Positions 35,129 through 48,200 of a stretch of DNA of 64,000 bases are shown piece by piece. Below the pieces are notes generated by a model that ran no database searches, was not told where the DNA came from, and saw only the letters and a program-made list of their open reading frames with translations. Source of the DNA: Tetranychus cinnabarinus (lineage: Eukaryota; Arthropoda; Arachnida; Trombidiformes; Tetranychidae); contig WHVY01000005.1 in the NCBI GenBank assembly GCA_022266195.1, forward strand, positions 3,968,001 through 4,032,000. Direction: 5' to 3'. The position numbers and the translations under genes are program-made. Each line of letters starts with the position of its first letter. Within the stretch, counting starts at the first letter, position 1.

Positions 35129-35392
35129 TTGATAAAAACTGAAAATATGATAGTTTCGAATTACAACTTTAATGGAATGTGGACAGCTTTTAATCGAGTT
35201 TTTGCTTATCATTTCAGTACATATATGATCTGTTATTTAGAACGTAGATGTTATGTACGGAGATTCAGATCCATACTCAGAATGAAATGTGCACCTGAAA
35301 ACATTCAAGTTACATGCTCTCTATCTACTGAAGCCCAACTATTTGAATCATCTCGAGGGCTACAATTATCAATAACTGCAGATAAACATTAA
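35129..35392 (+). pseudogene. Unassigned coding-like fragment, possibly small heat-shock protein relic
   Basis: The 87-codon frame is more complex than surrounding ORFs and ends CAPENIQVTCSLSTEAQLFE, then SSRGLQLSITADKH. The run 'PEN..VTCSLST..QL' recalls the C-terminal part of alpha-crystallin domains in small heat-shock proteins, but the core strands upstream are not recognisable. A second frame at 35398-35589 with one hydrophobic segment follows. This could be chance; no splice borders were identified. Confidence 0.2.
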
Positions 35393-35636
35393 AAAACTTG
35401 ATATGTTGCTGCAAAAACTTTGACGGAAGGTTTACAAGTACTTTTCAACTTTTCATTGTTTTCTTCTTCACTCTATTTTCTCTTTCTTATCCCGTGGCTT
35501 TATTTTATCATTATGCCAAAGCTGCCACATTACACCATTTATTAACCACACAAAAATCCATCGTCGAGAGAATGAACAACATTACATAATACTTTTATTA
35601 AATAGTCATAATAAAATTTTCAACAATTATACTGGT

Positions 35637-35990
35637 GTTACGAGGTGACGAAATGAGAAGAGGGTTCTAACATAAATAGATGTATTTAATCACTTGCTTA
35701 AACTTAGTTAATTATATTTATACAATGAAATGAAGGGGCAAGAATAGGGGAGAAGGGGTTGAAGGTGAGGAAATGAGGGAAATGAAATAACATTATAAAA
35801 TGTTCCTTTCCTATTATGAACGTCTCGTTCATATCGCTGGTCCAGGACTTCCAACTGTTATGTTGAGAGCCTGGCCAAAGATTGTTGTGTCGACAGGAAG
35901 GGCAATAAGATGCGTGGGTCGGGCCTTACGACCATATGTCTTAAAATGATATTATTGGTGGCTTCACGATGTGTAATGTAAATATGTTGT
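35637..35990 (-). mobile_element. Possible LTR fragment
   Basis: Read on the minus strand, this block contains a GC-richer part, a TATAAATATAATTAAC region, a GATTAAATACATC stretch and an end CACCTCGTAACA at 35637. That order is reminiscent of a Ty3/Gypsy-type LTR 3' end. I could not find the other end, a target duplication, a primer-binding site or any gag/pol coding nearby. The composition (35820-35950) is clearly unlike the flanking intron. Confidence 0.3.
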
Positions 35991-36369
35991 CAAAGTTGTT
36001 GACCATAGTCTTTATCCAATCTCGCTCTTAATTCGCGCCAGTAGCTAGTCTATGTGCATGCATAGCGTTTTACGTCTAAATGATATTCAAGCTGATGATT
36101 CAGCAAACACGGAGAAACAAACCGTTTTCTGCAGATTAGACATTTCATTGGATCATTCAAACTTGTTTGAATAACGGAGTTTTCTTAGAAAGCGTTGATT
36201 GCATGTCACTCATTAACAAAACGAATTAAAATCAACACGTGCAGAGGAATTTGTTGAGAAAAACAAAATATTCAGTTTGATTTTTAGGTACAATAAATGC
36301 CTAAGAAATGAAATTCTTTTAATTATTCAGCTTCTTTATACATTCTTCGATACAAACCTCAGAATTATC

Positions 36370-36776
36370 TACATTATTCGATGGATGAAAATGAATATCA
36401 AATATTTCTTGCTCCGAAATTGCTGCTTAAGCCAATAAATTTTTTGTCGAAATTTCCCAACTTGAATCTGAATTATACTTGCTTAGGAATAACATCAGAA
36501 CTTACATGGCATGAATAAACTGACCTCTATAAAAACCAGGTCCATGCAAATCGAAATAAGTTTCATCACCCAAAATTGGCACTCTGTAATCGAGTAAGTG
36601 AGCAAGTAGCAGTAACCGTTCATTGATTTTTGATTCTTGTTTTGATGAAATTTTATGTGATTTTTTCTCCTTTCCACAATAATTCCAAGTTTTTTAACAA
36701 AATTACTTTGTATTTTCTGTACCAGTGATGGTTTGTATTTTATGCCAAAGGTTTTTCTCACATAAAGGCATGCCAT
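36370..36776 (-). pseudogene. Tc1/mariner-like transposase relic
   Basis: A minus frame starts MACLYVRKTFGIKYKPSLVQ; after a frameshift the sequence reads LLAHLLDYRVPILGDETYFD, then LHGPGFYRGQF. The 'GDETYF.L.G' block matches the region of the first catalytic Asp in a Tc1/mariner-related family ('DDE.YF.L'), preceded by the expected helical stretch. At least one frameshift and a stop after QFIHAM make it non-functional. Its family differs from the DD34E element at 27319. Confidence 0.5.
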
Positions 36777-39700
36777 CTTGTCTAACGACAGATAAATACT
36801 ATTTTTTGAGATTCAGCCTGGGTAAAGATTTTTCGGATCTTAAATGATATATTTCAATATAGTACATCACAGAATCTAGTTTCTGAGGAAATAATAAAAA
36901 ATTTAAGGTGCTATTATTCTCAGGCTCAAAGTTTTAAGACCATCGCCAAAATTATCTAAAAACTACTAATCAATCAAGGGAAACAAACGGCGCAGGTTAC
37001 TTTGCGGGAAAAGAGCGATTAGAAAATTGAAAAAAGCACAAACAACCAACAATGACACGTCTAGTTGAATGACAGTGAGCTTGGTCAATGAATTGAACCT
37101 AGAGACTACAAGGTTGAAAGAAAACTCGTAGGAGTAGAAATAAAAAGAAACTTCTGAAACAGTCAATTTTTTGCTAATCAATTCTGCATTCTGATATTTG
37201 ACTAGTGATGAGGAAAAAAGTAGGAAGAAAAAAAGCAAATAAATAAATAAGTAAACAAGCATCAGCTTTTGGTCATCCAACATCATCAACGTTACCTCCT
37301 AAATCTTGTCCAACTCGTCAACTTGTCTGTTCATCTTTTTATCTACAATTTTTCATCATCACATTGTTATCATTCAATGCAACCATTATTCAGATTATGA
37401 ATCAATTTTTTTTCTTCTTTTCACATCTCTTTCCAGGTAACACATTTAATTTGCTTGCATCCATTTTGTTCACTTTATATTCATTTACAAGTGAAGCTTG
37501 TTTTTTTTCCTTTGTAATATCAATTTCACTTGATATTAAACCCACTCTTTGTTTGCCAGAGAATCAACAGCACTCAGACCCTCTCAATGGCTTATTGTTG
37601 CCAACCAATTCAATTATCATTCCAACATTAATCTAAATTATATCGACATTTTCATCTTTATCTTTTTTTCCTTCTTCTTTACCTTTTGCAACTTTTACCT
37701 TTCAACTTGACCAACTGTATGTTTTTGTGAATGATAATCAACTCATTTATTCTCATTGGGTTTAGATTTTCATTCAACATGAAACCAATTTTACTCTAAA
37801 TTTATCTTCACGTATCTTTGCTTCCTTCCTTTTCCTCGAGATTCGAGAAAAAAAAGGTTCTAATCTTTATTAGTTGGCAATTTTTTCGTCGATACTAAAA
37901 CAAAACAAGATTTACTTGGTCATTTTTATCATGATTTATATTTCAATTTTACTTTTGTTTGTAATCTTAATCAAAGTAAAAACCTTTCTTCTGTTGTCAG
38001 ATTAATAAATGAACATGAACTTTTCGTGTTCACGTTTTCTTTAGTGCACCAAAAAGGAAAGGAGAGAAAAGGGAATGAAGTAAAAAGTAGAATAAACTGT
38101 AATCTATTATTGTAACCAAAGTGAAAATACCTTTTCATCATGATCATTTTTGATCACTGCAGGGAAGAAAGGAATGATTTCGGATTTAGATTCCATGAGA
38201 TAGCAAACTGATTAAAAGTTTTTTCAGCTCTTTGGTGTTGTTTTGGTGGTTTAAGTTGAGAAACAAGGAAAAAACCAGGGAATCAAGTAAAAGTTGAAGA
38301 TAAGGTTCAAGAGTGAGAAAAGTTGACATTAGATGCAAAGAGAATCTTTAATGTAACAAAAGTTGAGAAGGGATGGTTTGATGGCGAAAGAAGAGGAAGA
38401 AGATGATAAAACAAGAGTAATGAATTAAAAGAAGAATGAGAATGAAAAGGATAAAGAGACTGATCAATGAGAATCAATCTGTTTTACCTCTTTTCTGTTC
38501 TCCTCTCGTTCATTTTCTCATTTCCTCAATTCATCAATTATTTGATAAATAATCATTGAATTAGGCTCTAAAAAAATATCACTTGACCTCAAAACTGCAT
38601 CCAATGTAAAGTTGAAACGATTGACTTGTCTGAGGTTCATCATTTCCCCATAACTCCAGCTCTTCAAGTTGGCCTCATCGGCTATAATTGGATATGACTT
38701 AGAATCGTTAGTTGAATCAAATTTGAATCTCGTGTTCGCTCTTGAGCAGTCGGGTCACCAGACGGGTTCATTTTCGCAAGCAAACTCTGCACAACTAAAC
38801 GAACAGAATTGAGGTGCGAGAAATATTAGTTCATTATGATTGAGTTAACCTTTGGACAAAAAAGTGGAAAATATTTTCGTTGTTTCTACATTAGTGAGTA
38901 AAAATAGATGATGATTATGATGATGATACAAATGACAATCAGGATACGTTAGAAGCTAATAATAATGAGCTAGACGAGGGAATAATGTGTTGTTAATAGT
39001 AAAATTGGATTGGAAAAGAAAGTTGTATGATAAGAAGAAGAAAATGTTAGGTACAAGATAATGATAATAATAGAGCAATCAGGGAGGTGAGAAGAAAATA
39101 TTTGCAGAAAGTGAGAGAAGAGAGAGACAGTGAGAGAAGAAAAAGGAAAGGAATGATTAAAATGATTCTTTAATAATGTGAGAGAATAACTCGATTCTTA
39201 CAAGTAAATAAGAAAGTTTATTTTCTTTTTGCCATTACTAACAAAATTATCAAATTGCTCATTATATGCACCATATTCTCATTAAAGATAATGATATTTT
39301 CGTTTTGCTTCTTGTCACTTCATATTAACTCCTTTTCTTTTCGACTTTCGTCTTACTTTCATCATCATCTGGTGTCAATTGGAATATTCATTTTCCAACT
39401 CAATGGTTCAACTGTACAGCTTGTTTCTCTTCATGAATATATTTGCTTTTTATCAATATCATATTCTCAGTCAATCCCTGCAACACACTTTTCGCCCCTT
39501 GCTTCGTCTTCTTCAAAATTTTCCATTTTTTCTTCGTTCAACTTCTTTCCAATTGCTTTATTGTTTTTGGAATAATGATTCAGATGAACAAATAATCATG
39601 ATTGTAAAACATTAAAAGCCCATTTCTTTAAATGATTTGCAAATAAGCGATTCGTTTTTTTAACGATAATGTTGCAAGTAATAAAGACAAATGTTGATGA

Positions 39701-42700
39701 TCAAATTATGTTCAATTGGAAAATAGAAAATGAAATTTTCTTTTAACACTGAAAACAATAAAAAAACAACAAACAGCTAATTGGTTCAATTAGTACAGTT
39801 TCTCGAATTTGCAGCAATTTCGTTTCCAACATTTCGAACAATTTCCATTCAAATTGAGAGTGATTTATTTTTCTCTGATAAACTTTCCAAATTTAACCAA
39901 AGTTTCTGCATAAAAGCAATCAACTAATAACCTCTGAAACTATCGAAGCAAAGAAAAAATCAATCGACTTGAAAATTGTTTGGAAATGGCAAGAGCGAAA
40001 AAAATGTAAATCGTTTTTAGCGAAAAATCTTTTAGAAAAGAAAAGTTGTCCGAAGAAAAATGTAAATGGACAAGGAACTCAAGTCGAGATGAAAATTTAT
40101 ATTCCTGATGATGGAGATTGAGTAAAATTCATGGCAGTTTGAAAATTATTTCAAATGAAAATTTGAAAATGCATTTAAGAGCTGAAACCCAAAAGTGCAT
40201 CAACAAAAGTAAATCATCATATTTTTACTGTCGACTGAAAATAATGTGAAATAACTTTTCATTTCTATCTCTTGTTATTTCAATTTCTTTCAACATTATC
40301 AGTATTATAATAATTTAATTCCATTGCTGATGTATTAAGATGGAAAAGAGAAGAAGAGGAAGAAGCGAAAAAAGAAGAAAAAAAGAAAAACGTAAAATAA
40401 CTTTTTATCTATTTGTCGTGAATTTTGTTTTGCCTTACTCTGCTCCAGCCTAAACCAATTGCCTTTACTGACACGAAAAAATGTTGACAACTTGAAATGT
40501 AATAACTCATCTGTGAGACCAGAATAATATTCACAAGGGACTTTACATGGAAGAGACGAAATGATGAAAAAAGATGAAATAAAATGTTCAACATTTAAAG
40601 TTAAATATCCATTTGCTTTTAAGAATATGTCATCATTATCATCATCAGAACTCATCAACAGATAACATTTTGATTGAAGTGAACAACAGTAAAAAGTATT
40701 TCATGCTTTCCACCAAATCGCTATTTATTCATGAGCAACGTCAAGTATTGTCGCCATGAATTACCAGAGAATTTCAGATTTTTCTCTTTTCTTTTTTTTT
40801 CTCAATTAAATCTGGCTAATGACGAGTTTGCTCAAAGAGAAATATTAAAATTCATTGAATTGATAAAGATTCAGCAAATTGTTTTTTTCCTCAAACAGAA
40901 AACACAATTTTTTTCGGTAAAAATTGTCTTTCGCTTTAAGTTATTCTCAACTTGAAGATGAACCTTTTCAGAGTAAAGTTTAAATGGAATAAAGTTTACC
41001 AGAAATAAACTGATAATTTAAACTATTTAAAACTTGTAATATATTCACATCTTTTTTGGTTACCACAAAATGAACTTTTTTTTTACTGAACTTTTTTCTC
41101 TCTTCATTTCATGCATTCATCAACTATTAAATACTTTTTTCCCTCAACTTCTCCTTTTACAGGAAGAAGATGAAGAGAAAAAAACTAAATCTTTTCTTAT
41201 TATTATAAGATGGTTAAAGATATGCAGAACAAGAAGAGATGCAAGAGAATTAAAATGATGCAGACTTGTGATGATGTTGATGAAAGGAGAGAGAGAGAAA
41301 GAGATGAGAATGTAAATCTTCTTTAAAGATTTACTTCATTGGTAGACAAAAAATGATGAGAAGAAGAGGAAAAAAAAGTTATTTTGCATTTTTCCTTCTC
41401 TCATATACTTATAATCACATCTGAATCGCATTGGATAACATGAGCTTCTCAACTTGCTTTTCATTTCTCCATTTCTTTCAAACTTTTCTTTTCTTTTTAC
41501 AGTTTTCTGGTTCATCCGTGAAACAAAAAAAAGAAAAGTTTTTTGCATTGCAAATGATTCTGTTGAAGCGTCATGGGGTTTGTCAGTTTTTTTTCATCAT
41601 GTTTAGCTAAAGAAAAATGAAATGAAATAAAATAATCCAGTTTAAGAGTAAATAAACAGCATTTGTATCTAATTTTGGCCAACAGAGGAAAATGGGGAAA
41701 TTTTGGGTTTGAAATCACGCACTTGACAGGCAACTGTTTTAACTTGAATGCAACACTTGAAGTTGACAATTAAAATCAATCACAATTGAAATGAAAGAGA
41801 GAAAGAAATTTTCGTGTTTAATACATAATTCATGTTTAGTTTGATTACTTTTTTATACGCTGTTGAACACAATTTGATAAGCAAGCTTGATGCTGCAACG
41901 ATATTGTCTTTAGGTAATCATGAAACGAGAGACTGGGAAAAAGTAAACGACTTTGAAATACAAGTTCAGAGACAAGAATGTTGAAAACTCGATAAAAATC
42001 TATTACGTTGTTGGAAAAAAGTCAATAGTCTTGAGTTGATTTTTTTACTCGCAAGAAGTGACTTAATGGCAAGAATGATTGTCTTGATGATCATCAATTT
42101 TCATCATCATAAATGATTAAGAGCTTCAAGGGAATCATGAAAAGAAATCTGACTGCCAAGAGTATAGTTTCAGGTGAAAGACAATGATAAGGAAAGAAAA
42201 AGGTTTAATTATGTTGATTAAATGATTTTCAGATTGAATATTGTTAATGTAACATGAAATATTTTTACATTAATGCAGTGACGAAAAAAGTGAAATGAAG
42301 AGAAAAGAAAAAGAAAAAAAGGAATTCGATAAAGAAGTTTGGATAACAGGGAATGATGACTGGGAATGATAACTGGGAGGGAAAACCACTCCAAGGTAAC
42401 TATTGTAATTTAATTATCTGTTGAGAATTGTAATAAACATATGATTGAAATGCGATAAGGAATTTCAAAGAGTGGAAAAAATGGAGAAAAAATAAGATTG
42501 ACTTTGTCAATACGAATGTTATTTGTATATTTTTTTGCCATCAAATATGTTCCAAGAGAACTCTTTTTTTCTCTCTTTTTTTGGCTTCCTTCATGAGGCT
42601 CATTTCTGCAATCATCAATGAGAATAGCAAAAAGATTGGAAATAAGTGAAACTGTGATGAACAGTGAAAATCTAAACATAAATATTGTATTGCTTTGTGT

Positions 42701-43412
42701 CATTAATCTTTCAATATTCTGTTGCCTCTAAGTTAGTTTTATGTTTCATCTTTTGCTTCTTCTTCTTTTCTCTTCATTTCTTCCTTCTTTTTACCGTTAT
42801 TCCTCTTTAATCAACAATCATTTCAGTGGAAAAAGAAGGAAAAAAAACTATTCTTTACTATCTTATTGATTATGATATAAAGTTTTGGCGTCAATTTTCT
42901 AGTTCTACTCTTTACCTCGACTCTTTATTTGGATTGTTTATTAAGTGTTTCAGTAAGTAGAAGAGCGGAAAGTAAAATTTTTTTGGGAAACTTTTTTTTC
43001 TCTTCAAACATTTTCTCTATTTTATTAGATTTACAAGTTGTGAGATTATCTCGACAAGTTTCTCATCCAATGAACTTTACAACTTTTGAAATGAATCTTT
43101 TGCTCTTTTTTCATGTTCAAATTAAATAAACCTTTAAGTCGACGGAAAATCTCTTGAAATTGAATTGGTTATTAATTTGGTGATGTGAGTAATTGAAACT
43201 GTAAACTGAAATTGAACAGAAAAAAGAAGTAATTTTACGACGAAGTTTTTTCGCAACAAAACTCATAAAGTGTTGAATTTAATGAAGCCTTTTCCTTAGT
43301 TGAATGGGTTAATAATGATCATTGCAAGATTAAACTTTTTTGTTGATACAAAATTGTCATACAAAGTTGATACAAACTAAAACGACTTTTGACTTTTTTG
43401 TTCCGATTTCAG

Positions 43413-43616
43413 GTGATCCTTCGCCAAGCATTCGTTGGTGGAAAGGTGGGGACATGATTGATGACACTTACCAAGTTATAAATAATCAAACTGTTGTAAA
43501 TGAATATATTCTGGAAAATATTGATCGAAATAATTTACTCACCGTTTTAACGTGCCTCGTTTCAAATACCGATTTGATTCCGCCAAAAGAAATCTCAGTT
43601 TCTATTGATATGATTC
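43413..43616 (+). CDS. Side-like gene B, exon 3 (second half of Ig2)
   Basis: The 204-bp exon, the same length as in gene A, encodes G-DPSPSIRWWKGGDMIDDTYQ with the Ig Trp, then LLTVLTCLVSNTDLIPPKEI with the second Cys, ending SVSIDM. Acceptor GATTTCAG and donor GTAAGT are phase 1. The 'WW..G..ID.TY....N' wording is closer to typical Side proteins than gene A's version. Residue identity to gene A in this exon is low, in contrast to the identical Ig1. Confidence 0.9.
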
Positions 43617-44032
43617 GTAAGTTGACCAAGTACTTTAAAGAAACAAAAGTCGAAACCATTTCAATTCTGAGCTTAAAATTCAGAAATTTTTAATTCCATC
43701 CTGAAAGATGCCATCAAAATCGAGAAATATTTCCTTCAAATATTCTCAATAGATCATTCAAAAAGTTTCAGAAATGCCCTCATTTTTATATTGATCAATC
43801 GAACGAATTTTCGCCAAAACCTCGTTCATATATTTCGAAGCAAAAAAGTGAAAACATTCAAATTTTTAGCTTGAAATTCGAAGTTTTAGATTTCGTTCTG
43901 GTTCGAAAAATGATTTGTCGATAATAATAACCCAGAAAGTTTCTGAAACGCTAAATCGAATGATTTTTTTATCCAAATTCCCCTCAAATCGATGAAAATT
44001 TAAGTACTTTTTGTTTTTTCTGTTTTCTGTAG
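43617..44032 (+). other. Gene B intron 3
   Basis: A 416-bp phase-1 intron from GTAAGT to TTTCTGTAG, with no other feature. Confidence 0.85.
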
Positions 44033-44335
44033 TTGAGCCTCTCGGTGTCGAACTGTTGTTACCAAGTGATTATCTGCCTGCCAACAAGAAAAGTGACTTA
44101 ATCTGCTTATCATATGGCTCACGGCCACCTGTTCAAGTGACCTGGTTGAAAGATGATAAGCCATTGAATGCAACATCTACAGAGACTGTTTCAGATGATG
44201 GCAATTCAACCGTCAGTCGATATCAATTTATTCCGTCCATTGAAGATAATGGCAAATCTATATCTTGCTCAGTCATAAATTTAAAACTATCAACATCAAC
44301 GAGTTTACAGGATCAAAATATACTCAATATTCACT
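44033..44335 (+). CDS. Side-like gene B, exon 4 (Ig3 domain)
   Basis: The 303-bp exon encodes an Ig domain: GVELLLPSDYLPANKKSDLI, the first Cys in CLSYGSRPPVQVTWLKDDK, DDGNSTVSRYQF, and the second Cys in GKSISCSVINLKL, ending NILNIH. The 'GSRPP..VTW' and 'DDGN.T.S...F.P...D.GK...C' blocks identify Side-type Ig3. Acceptor CTGTAG and donor GTAAGT give phase 1. The usual 'ENP' after the second Cys is replaced here by INL. Confidence 0.9.
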
Positions 44336-44912
44336 GTAAGTTTTTTTGATACTTTGGGAAAAGTCAAATGAAATAGATAATAAAAATTTCATGGCAATAA
44401 TTTATCGAGAGAAAAAGAAGCATGAAAAAGTAATACAGAAAATAAATTTTGCATTTCACTAATTTTTCCTTCTCTCTTCTCTTTTCATGGAAAAGTTGAT
44501 TTATATAAATGGTGTTAAAAATGTTGCTTTTTTACTCTTTTTTCACTTTCATGTTGATAAAATGTTTCACTTTCGTTTATTCATTACTTTCATAAATAAT
44601 GTAATTTATTGATGAACACACATTTTGTTATACTTTTATCTTAAATATTAACCAAAGATTTAAAGAAGCAAAAAGCTGAATCTTAATAACAGTTTATCAC
44701 GAGAATATAATTCAAGCTTAACATGCTGACTTAGTTGATAAGCTTTTAATTTGAGTCTTAAAGTCAAGATCGACAAAAAACTCAGTCTAACGCCAAAAGA
44801 ATGCACAAGAAAAATTCGCGCGAAAATTTGGTCAGAGTTATCAAGCATTCGAAAACGTTACTATAAGTTCTTGTTTCGATGATTGACACTTTCTTTCTCT
44901 CATTACTTTCAG
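44336..44912 (+). other. Gene B intron 4
   Basis: A 577-bp phase-1 intron from GTAAGT to CTTTCAG, with no other feature. Confidence 0.85.
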
Positions 44913-45203
44913 TTGTACCTCAAGTATCGATCGTGTTGGGTGCAAGCCTTCAACTGGACAGTATTCGTGAAAACACTGACGTTTACTTCGAGTGTAACAT
45001 ACGTGCCAACCCATGGGTCAACGAAGTGACTTGGCTTTTCCAAGATACTCCTCTTTACACGGATCCATTGGCAGGAATAATTGTTGCCAACCAATCGTTG
45101 GTTCTGCAACGAGTGAAACGCCAGCAAAGAGGATATTATCAGTGTTCAGCATTCAACAGCCAAGGAACAGGATTTAGTGAAAAAGTTTATCTTAAAATTA
45201 ACT
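44913..45203 (+). CDS. Side-like gene B, exon 5 (Ig4 domain)
   Basis: The 291-bp exon encodes VPQVSIVLGASLQLDSIREN, TDVYFECNIRANPWVNEVTW, GIIVANQSLVLQRVKRQQRG and YYQCSAFNSQGTG, ending VYLKIN. Both Ig cysteines and the core Trp are present, and the 'VPQV...LG......I.E..DVYFEC.I.ANP' signature is that of Side-family Ig4. Acceptor CTTTCAG and donor GTAAGT are phase 1. This is the last gene B exon I can recognise; Ig5 and the membrane-proximal part should follow beyond the window or in an exon I missed. Confidence 0.92.
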
Positions 45204-48200
45204 GTAAGTAAAAGTTGAATCTAATCAGAATATGGCAAAATCTTGCCAACATTCAATCAAATTAACTGCAAGTTCTGCCAAAGAAAACTGATAAATCTCA
45301 ATTTTGCTGAACAAATAATTATCAAATTGAGCTGCAACTTTAATCGAAACTTTTCAATTAGATTACCAACTTATGGAATGAAAATTTATTGGTAAAAAAA
45401 GTGAGCAACAGAATATCTGCAAAAAACAGAATCGACAATTTCATGTAAAGAAAACTCGAATTTTTCAGAACAGTCAATATTTTTCGTTATCTATAACTTT
45501 CATTGTTATTTTCCTCTCAATAATAGATAAGGTTAAATCAACAAAAAAAACTAGACTTTCAAGATTATCCAAGCTCTAATAATTTTGTGGTTGCAAGTGG
45601 TTGAAAGAAAGCGCAAGAACATTGAAAAGATGAAAAAATTGCAACAAATATAAGGTAAGAAGGAAGTGATTATTGTTTACAAAAGTTCTCAACCTTAAGA
45701 TGAATATAAAAGTAGAGACAAGAGCACAAGCCTGAAAACCTCAAGACTATAAAGTTGAGCTTCGATTAGAGATTGTCTCTTTTTCTGGATAACACAAAAA
45801 AGCATAAGAACCATTTCGACTTGGCATGAGAGGGAAAACAAGAGATCCTTTTATTCCCTTCAAGCTAAAAAAATTAGCTTTCGCCATCAACTTCATTTTT
45901 TTGTGTTACTTTTATTCTTGCGATAACATAACCTCCAAGTCAAGTGTATAAACTCCCAGATGCTTGTACAAGTTTATCAAATGGGAATTATCAGAATTGC
46001 AAGGTTTTGAACAAAAGGGAGAGAAAAGGAGAAGAGAAAAGATTATCAGAAAAAATAGGAGAAAAAAAGTGTTCAAAGCTTCAAAAAGCCAACAAATTGC
46101 CAGCAATTATGATCACTTATCCAACTCATTGATTAGCCATTATTTGCCAATTTCATTTCTTCATTTCTTCATCTTTCCCTGTTTACCATTGCTGAAGCTT
46201 TTTTCACACTCTGCGGATCAATTGTGTTTTTTTGTGTTCATTTCATTTAATCAACTGTACATTTCATCAACAATTAGTGGTTGAACAACTTGACCTGACC
46301 AAAACTCTTTATCTTTTTCTCCATCATCTCTTTGCATGCTCGCTGACTTGGGTCAAGTTTTCAAGCTTTTCCTATTGTTTTACCTCAATTCTCTTTACCA
46401 ACGAAATTGACCCTTTCCTCTCAACAATCAACCGTCGAGTCACAAACAATTAGCTTGATTTCTTTTCGTTTTATCCTCAAATTCTGACAGACTTTTTTTC
46501 TTCTCTTTTTTGTTCATCTCTTCTTTTCCTCATTCTTTTGGTAACCCAAGCCTCTTTTTTGTATTACCTCAATCCTCAATTGTTATCATTCTCATCATCA
46601 TCAACTTCACTCTCGTCTTATTTTTTGCTTCTTGCTTCTTCTTCTTCTTCTTGTTTCAATTATCTAGCTCATCATTCCCATCAATATCAACTTTTCATCT
46701 TTATATTTTCATCCTCATCTTTCCTTACTTGATTAATTCAACAGTCACATTGACTGGAAAGGAGCAGAAAATTATCGACTCAAATTAACTTGAGAACAAT
46801 AAATTACTATCCAAATTGATATCCACAAATTAAAACGTCCAACTAGAGTTACATGCATAATGAGGTGAAGCTTTGAAGCAAGTCAACTTGGCCGAGCAAC
46901 ACTTAGGTTGACTTTGACTTGGTTAGAGAGAGTCGAGTGTAAAATGAAATGTAAAATTTGTTCATCCAAAACTGACAAGAATAAATTGGACCTTTTTGCA
47001 AAGTTGAAACATTCATCTGACAAGAGTTGAACGTTTACCTCTTCCTTGTTGAATGTGAATAATGAAAATGGGAAAACCCAAAGGTAACAAGTGAAAATGG
47101 TTCAAGAAAGAAACAAAAGTAAATTCCATAAGATTTAAATTCCCATGCGCATCGCCTTTTTTTATCCATTGTTATAATACTAATGTCATTAATAAGTTGA
47201 TATAATAAATGTCAACAGATATTATATAACATTGACTTTACTGGCAAAAGTTTTTTTCTCTCTGCTCAACACTATCACACACAATGTTCACTGTTCGCCT
47301 TTCGTTTCTTCCTTTTCCAGTTTTCCATCATTTGTTTCATTTGGCAGAAGAAGAGAAAAATAAATAAATAAATTGGTAATATTATACTCACTGAGGTTAT
47401 CTAAATGAACATATCTTATATCTAAATTCTGTTAAGATGAATGTCATTCCAGATCATTCTATTGACGCTAATGGATCAATGTGAGGATAAAAAATAGTGA
47501 AATAGGAAACACAATCAGACGGAAACGAATAACTTTCCCAAAAATAACATCAACTCGTTGTCGATTGATGCACTTGTAATTATTCATTATGAAAAATTAT
47601 ATTCTTTTTCAAACTTTCTTCGACTTTCTCAATTTCGAATTTTTCATCGAAGTATTCAATTTTCATTCATTTTCTCAACTTCAAATCTTAAGTCGGCTTT
47701 CAAACTCACTATTAAAGAAGACATAAAACTCTTTTGATTGACTTTTGTGATCGATTGAAGCGAATCTCGGAATTTTCTGTGAGCAAAAATGTTCTAAGAT
47801 GTTCGAAGTTTTGATTTTCTTTTCTTTCTTTTTCATTCAATTTCATGTGCTTCTACACTTTTGTTCAGAGGTTGAATAGAAGAGGATAAAAGTGGAAACA
47901 AATGCTGAATGAATGACCACAAAAATGAATAGTTAAACAATTTTCCGTATTGATAGATGAACAAGCAAAGAGATTATCATTGAAGAATCAATAAAATGAA
48001 AAAAAGTTTTAACATTGAATGAACTTTTCCATTTTATTTACAAAATTTTCTTCCGTTATTCAGTCATTGAACAGTAAAATATTGTAAAGCAAACAAAACA
48101 AACAATTGAGTAAATGGTGAGTCGAAATGATCGAGTTATTGATGTTTCTTTCTTTTCCCTCTTTTACTGGACCAATATTATTACGATTATCATTCTGTTG

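Larger units (their letters stand above)
33639..43412 (+). other. Gene B intron 2 (9.8 kb)
   Basis: This is the largest intron in the window. It contains an LTR-like or otherwise repetitive block (35637-35990), a transposase relic (36370-36776, minus strand) and a possible decayed coding fragment (35129-35392). From 36.8 to 43.4 kb I see only AT-rich, purine- or pyrimidine-rich sequence. Confidence 0.7.
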
